A DNA stretch of 64,000 bases from JAALLB01 sp017643495. GTDB taxonomy: Bacteria > Pseudomonadota > Alphaproteobacteria > Rhizobiales > Rhizobiaceae. This document shows, piece by piece, positions 61,947-64,000 of this stretch. The translations under genes and the position numbers were made by a program. The notes beneath the pieces were generated by a model. It saw only the letters and a list, made by a program, of their open reading frames with translations. It ran no database searches and was not told the origin of the DNA. Position 1 is the stretch's first letter. Each line of letters starts with the position of its first letter. The DNA is taken from contig OZ244147.1 in NCBI GenBank assembly GCA_965216105.1, positions 248,001 to 312,000 of the forward strand, in the 5' to 3' direction.

Positions 61947-63752
61947 TCAGGATGCTGTTTTACGCTCTGACGACCGATTTGCAACTGTTCCGGTGCCTAT
62001 GCCGTGCAGTCGGGCATAGGTGCCGGTCTTTTTGCGCATCAGGCTGGAATGGGTGCCTTCCTGTGTTACGCGGCCGTTCTCAATCACAAATATCCGGTCT
62101 GCATTGCGAATGGTGGAAAGCCGGTGGGCGATGACAATGGTTGTCCTGCCTTTCACAAGCTGCTCGAGGGCTCGTTGAACGAGTAGCTCCGATTCATTGT
62201 CGAGCGCAGAAGTGGCTTCATCCAGCAACAGAACCGGTGCATCGCGAAGAAAGGCCCGTGCAATGGAAAGACGCTGGCGCTGGCCACCGGAAAGGTTCCC
62301 GCCAAGTTCGCCTACCGCCGTGTCATATCCCTGCGGCTGCTCGAGAACGAACTGGTGTGCCTGGGCAAGCTTAGCCGCCTCGTAAACTTCTTCGTCGCTG
62401 GCATCGGGCCTGCCGTAACGAATGTTTTCCATGATACTGCCCTCGAACAGCATCGGTTGTTGTGAAACATAGGCGATGTTTGTGCGCAACGAACTTGCTG
62501 TGACATCGGCAATATCATGTTCGTCAATCAGGATCCGGCCGCTGGCGGGATCGAAAAAGCGTTGGGCAAGCATGATCAGGGTTGATTTGCCACCACCAGA
62601 CGGACCGACAAGTGCGATTGTCTTGCCTGCCGGTGCGGTGATTGAAACATCATCCAGAACAGGTTCTCCATCCGTGTATGAAAAGCGGATGTTTTCAAAC
62701 CGCAACTCACCTGTTGTTACCTCCAAGTCTGATGCGCCGGGCTTGTCTGCCTGGCGAGGTGGCAGGTCAAGCACTTCGTAAAGCATGCGTGCATTGACCA
62801 GCGAACGCTCAAAGGCAACCCGGAAGCTGGCAAGTTTGCGTGCCGGTTCATAGGCAAGCATTGCTGCGGTCAGAAAGGAAAAGAGCGCGCCCGGGTCATG
62901 ACCTTCCAGTGCAACGCGGTAACCGCCGAATGCCACAACGCCGGCGATCGCAAAGCCGGCCAGTATTTCGGTTGGCGGTTTGGTTTTGGCATTGAGCTGG
63001 ACGATGCGGTTTGAACGAATTTCGGCTTGTTGGGTCAGGGTACGCATCTTGTCCATCATCTGGTCTTCCATTGTGAAGGCCTTGACGATTTCCATTCCCT
63101 GGGAGTTTTCGATGAGTGCAGAATTTACACGGGCATTGAGATCCACTTCCTGCCTTGCAACCTTGCGGATGCGCCGTACGTAGCGGGACATGATATAGGC
63201 TATGACCGGCATCACCGCGAGTGAAACAATCGACATGAACCAGTCCTGGATCACCATGACGGCGATCAGGGCGATCAGAGTGAACAGGTCACGGACAAAA
63301 ACAATCACGACATCGTTCATCATCGTGCGCATGCCAAGAATGTTCTGGTTGATCTGGCCAATCAGGTATGCGGACCGGTTTGACTTGTGGAACTGGATGC
63401 CGAGTTTCAGCAAGTGCTGGAAAATCCGGCGCTGGTACCGGGCGACAATGCTGTTGCCGATCTTGCCAAGAATGTACATGTAGCCATAGGTGGCAAAACC
63501 GCGAATTGTGAACACAACAAAGATTGCGAGAGCAATGGTGTATGCTGCTTGCAGGTCCTGACGAACGAACACGTCATTTGTAATGTTCTTGATGATGTAT
63601 GCTGTAAACGCTGTGCTTGCAGCGACCAGGCCCAATAGCAGACCGGCGATGAGGTACTGCCGGAAATAGATGCGCCAGTTTTCCCGAATCACACGCTTAA
63701 CGATAGCTTGTGCTTCATCGAGTATCAGGGGAGTGTCGGTCTTGATCGCCAA
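61947..63752 (-). CDS. ABC exporter, fused permease and ATPase (MsbA-like)
   Basis: A 601-residue half-transporter. Six membrane helices occupy about residues 30-320, followed by an ATPase with Walker A GPSGGGKST, signature LSGGQRQR and Walker B LLLDEATSALD. This type exports lipids, peptides or polysaccharides as a homodimer; it resembles lipid-A flippase MsbA, but the substrate is not shown. The start at TTG 63752 is the earliest in frame and uncertain. It is co-directional with dapB, 22 bases apart, and follows a MOSC gene. Confidence 0.88.
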   Translation of the reverse strand: MAIKTDTPLILDEAQAIVKRVIRENWRIYFRQYLIAGLLLGLVAASTAFTAYIIKNITNDVFVRQDLQAAYTIALAIFVVFTIRGFATYGYMYILGKIGNSIVARYQRRIFQHLLKLGIQFHKSNRSAYLIGQINQNILGMRTMMNDVVIVFVRDLFTLIALIAVMVIQDWFMSIVSLAVMPVIAYIMSRYVRRIRKVARQEVDLNARVNSALIENSQGMEIVKAFTMEDQMMDKMRTLTQQAEIRSNRIVQLNAKTKPPTEILAGFAIAGVVAFGGYRVALEGHDPGALFSFLTAAMLAYEPARKLASFRVAFERSLVNARMLYEVLDLPPRQADKPGASDLEVTTGELRFENIRFSYTDGEPVLDDVSITAPAGKTIALVGPSGGGKSTLIMLAQRFFDPASGRILIDEHDIADVTASSLRTNIAYVSQQPMLFEGSIMENIRYGRPDASDEEVYEAAKLAQAHQFVLEQPQGYDTAVGELGGNLSGGQRQRLSIARAFLRDAPVLLLDEATSALDNESELLVQRALEQLVKGRTTIVIAHRLSTIRNADRIFVIENGRVTQEGTHSSLMRKKTGTYARLHGIGTGTVANRSSERKTAS

Positions 63753-63835
63753 TAGATCGTCCAGCCAGTTTTGCAGGTCTCGGATTAAGCCGAGTACATA
63801 CAGCGCGGCCGGTTGTTTTGCAAAGCCGGAGTTGG

Positions 63836-64000
63836 TCAGCAGGGCTCGAGGTCGCAGCCTGTTGCAATTTTGCCCGCCTGGATGATTCTGGCGGTAATGC
63901 CGCCATGTCCGCGCACTGATGCGTATCCGCCATTGCCCAATGCTTCCTCCATTCTCGAGCAGGGCGCGCAGATTCCCGTACCCTCCAGAACTGCATCCCC
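63836..64000 (-). CDS. C-terminal part of a MOSC-domain protein (cut by window edge)
   Basis: On the - strand the frame reading to a TGA at 63836-63838 gives 54 residues, including GTGICAPCSRMEEALGNGGY followed by RGHGGITARII. This is the MOSC-domain end, which includes the conserved CxPC-type cysteine pair region and the GHGG strand. MOSC proteins handle sulfur or molybdenum-cofactor chemistry. The start lies outside the window. The gene ends before the ABC exporter start at 63752. Confidence 0.8.
   Translation of the reverse strand, partial: GDAVLEGTGICAPCSRMEEALGNGGYASVRGHGGITARIIQAGKIATGCDLEPC

Noticed and set aside
1..64000. tRNA, rRNA, CRISPR arrays, insertion sequences, phage genes
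   Set aside because: No transposase, integrase or repeated-spacer pattern and no recognisable tRNA or rRNA sequence was seen. The 14-base 16S-like match at 50645-50658 is the ribosome-binding site of the micro-ORF, not part of an rRNA gene.

Overview
The window is a 64 kb piece of an alphaproteobacterial chromosome, most likely Hyphomicrobiales (Rhizobiales). The markers are a DUF2794 gene, an IalB-type protein beside rlmN and argG, the ornithine-lipid acyltransferase olsB beside mutS, the hemC-hemD-COG4223-hemY string, an rsmB-heparinase-purH string, and a DUF1674 gene beside htpX. I cannot name the genus. Base composition is moderate (low to mid 50s % GC by eye). I see no rRNA, tRNA, insertion sequence, prophage or CRISPR array.

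Layout. 0-9 kb: a cut-off gene, DUF2794, a sulfotransferase-like protein, a Bax-inhibitor-1 protein, a YbbA/YbbP-type ABC system divergent from a TesA-type esterase, and a run of small genes (thpR, pterin dehydratase, YkvA, SpoU methylase). 9-17 kb: ialB, rlmN, mntP, a LysE exporter, argG, an orphan TAXI solute-binding protein and chrA. 17-26 kb: a GNAT enzyme, asd with a leader peptide, a class III cyclase, yifB/comM, a hybrid histidine kinase and olsB. 26-36 kb: mutS, the heme genes hemC/hemD/COG4223/hemY, tsaD and gpsA. 36-48 kb: EVE protein, a YcaQ-type glycosylase, an EI24 membrane protein, adenosine kinase, pdxY, an MFS protein, purH, heparinase, rsmB, htpX and DUF1674. 48-64 kb: a TadG-like von Willebrand protein, small-RNA and micro-ORF loci, acs, an M15 peptidase, a LysR regulator, FecR, nitroreductase, DUF1761, nth, DUF2244, ada/ogt, hemerythrin, two PaaI thioesterases, gpmA, dapB, an ABC exporter and the end of a MOSC protein.

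Most protein genes are housekeeping. The window joins aspartate-family biosynthesis (asd, dapB), arginine (argG), heme, purine and acetate activation with DNA repair (mutS, nth, ada, YcaQ) and RNA/tRNA modification (rlmN, rsmB, tsaD, SpoU). Many neighbours overlap by 4-8 bases, which implies translational coupling (ybbA/ybbP, tsaD/gpsA, htpX/rsmB, nth/DUF1761/nitroreductase, gpmA/PaaI/PaaI).

The unusual signals are between the genes. (1) A good promoter, a 38-codon leader peptide whose end is packed with Thr and Lys codons, and competing RNA hairpins precede asd; this looks like an attenuator sensing end products of the aspartate pathway. (2) At about 50.3-50.4 kb three consecutive hairpins each show a CCTCC-type anti-Shine-Dalgarno loop, the hallmark of the cuckoo/CcsR/alpha-r14 small RNAs. 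(3) Facing it is a 29-codon ORF whose ribosome-binding site matches 14 bases of the 16S rRNA 3' end perfectly and which ends in a strong terminator. (4) A second small ORF plus C-rich hairpin loops at about 54.4-54.7 kb resembles the same kind of locus. (5) A sigma-54-like promoter precedes the TadG-like gene.
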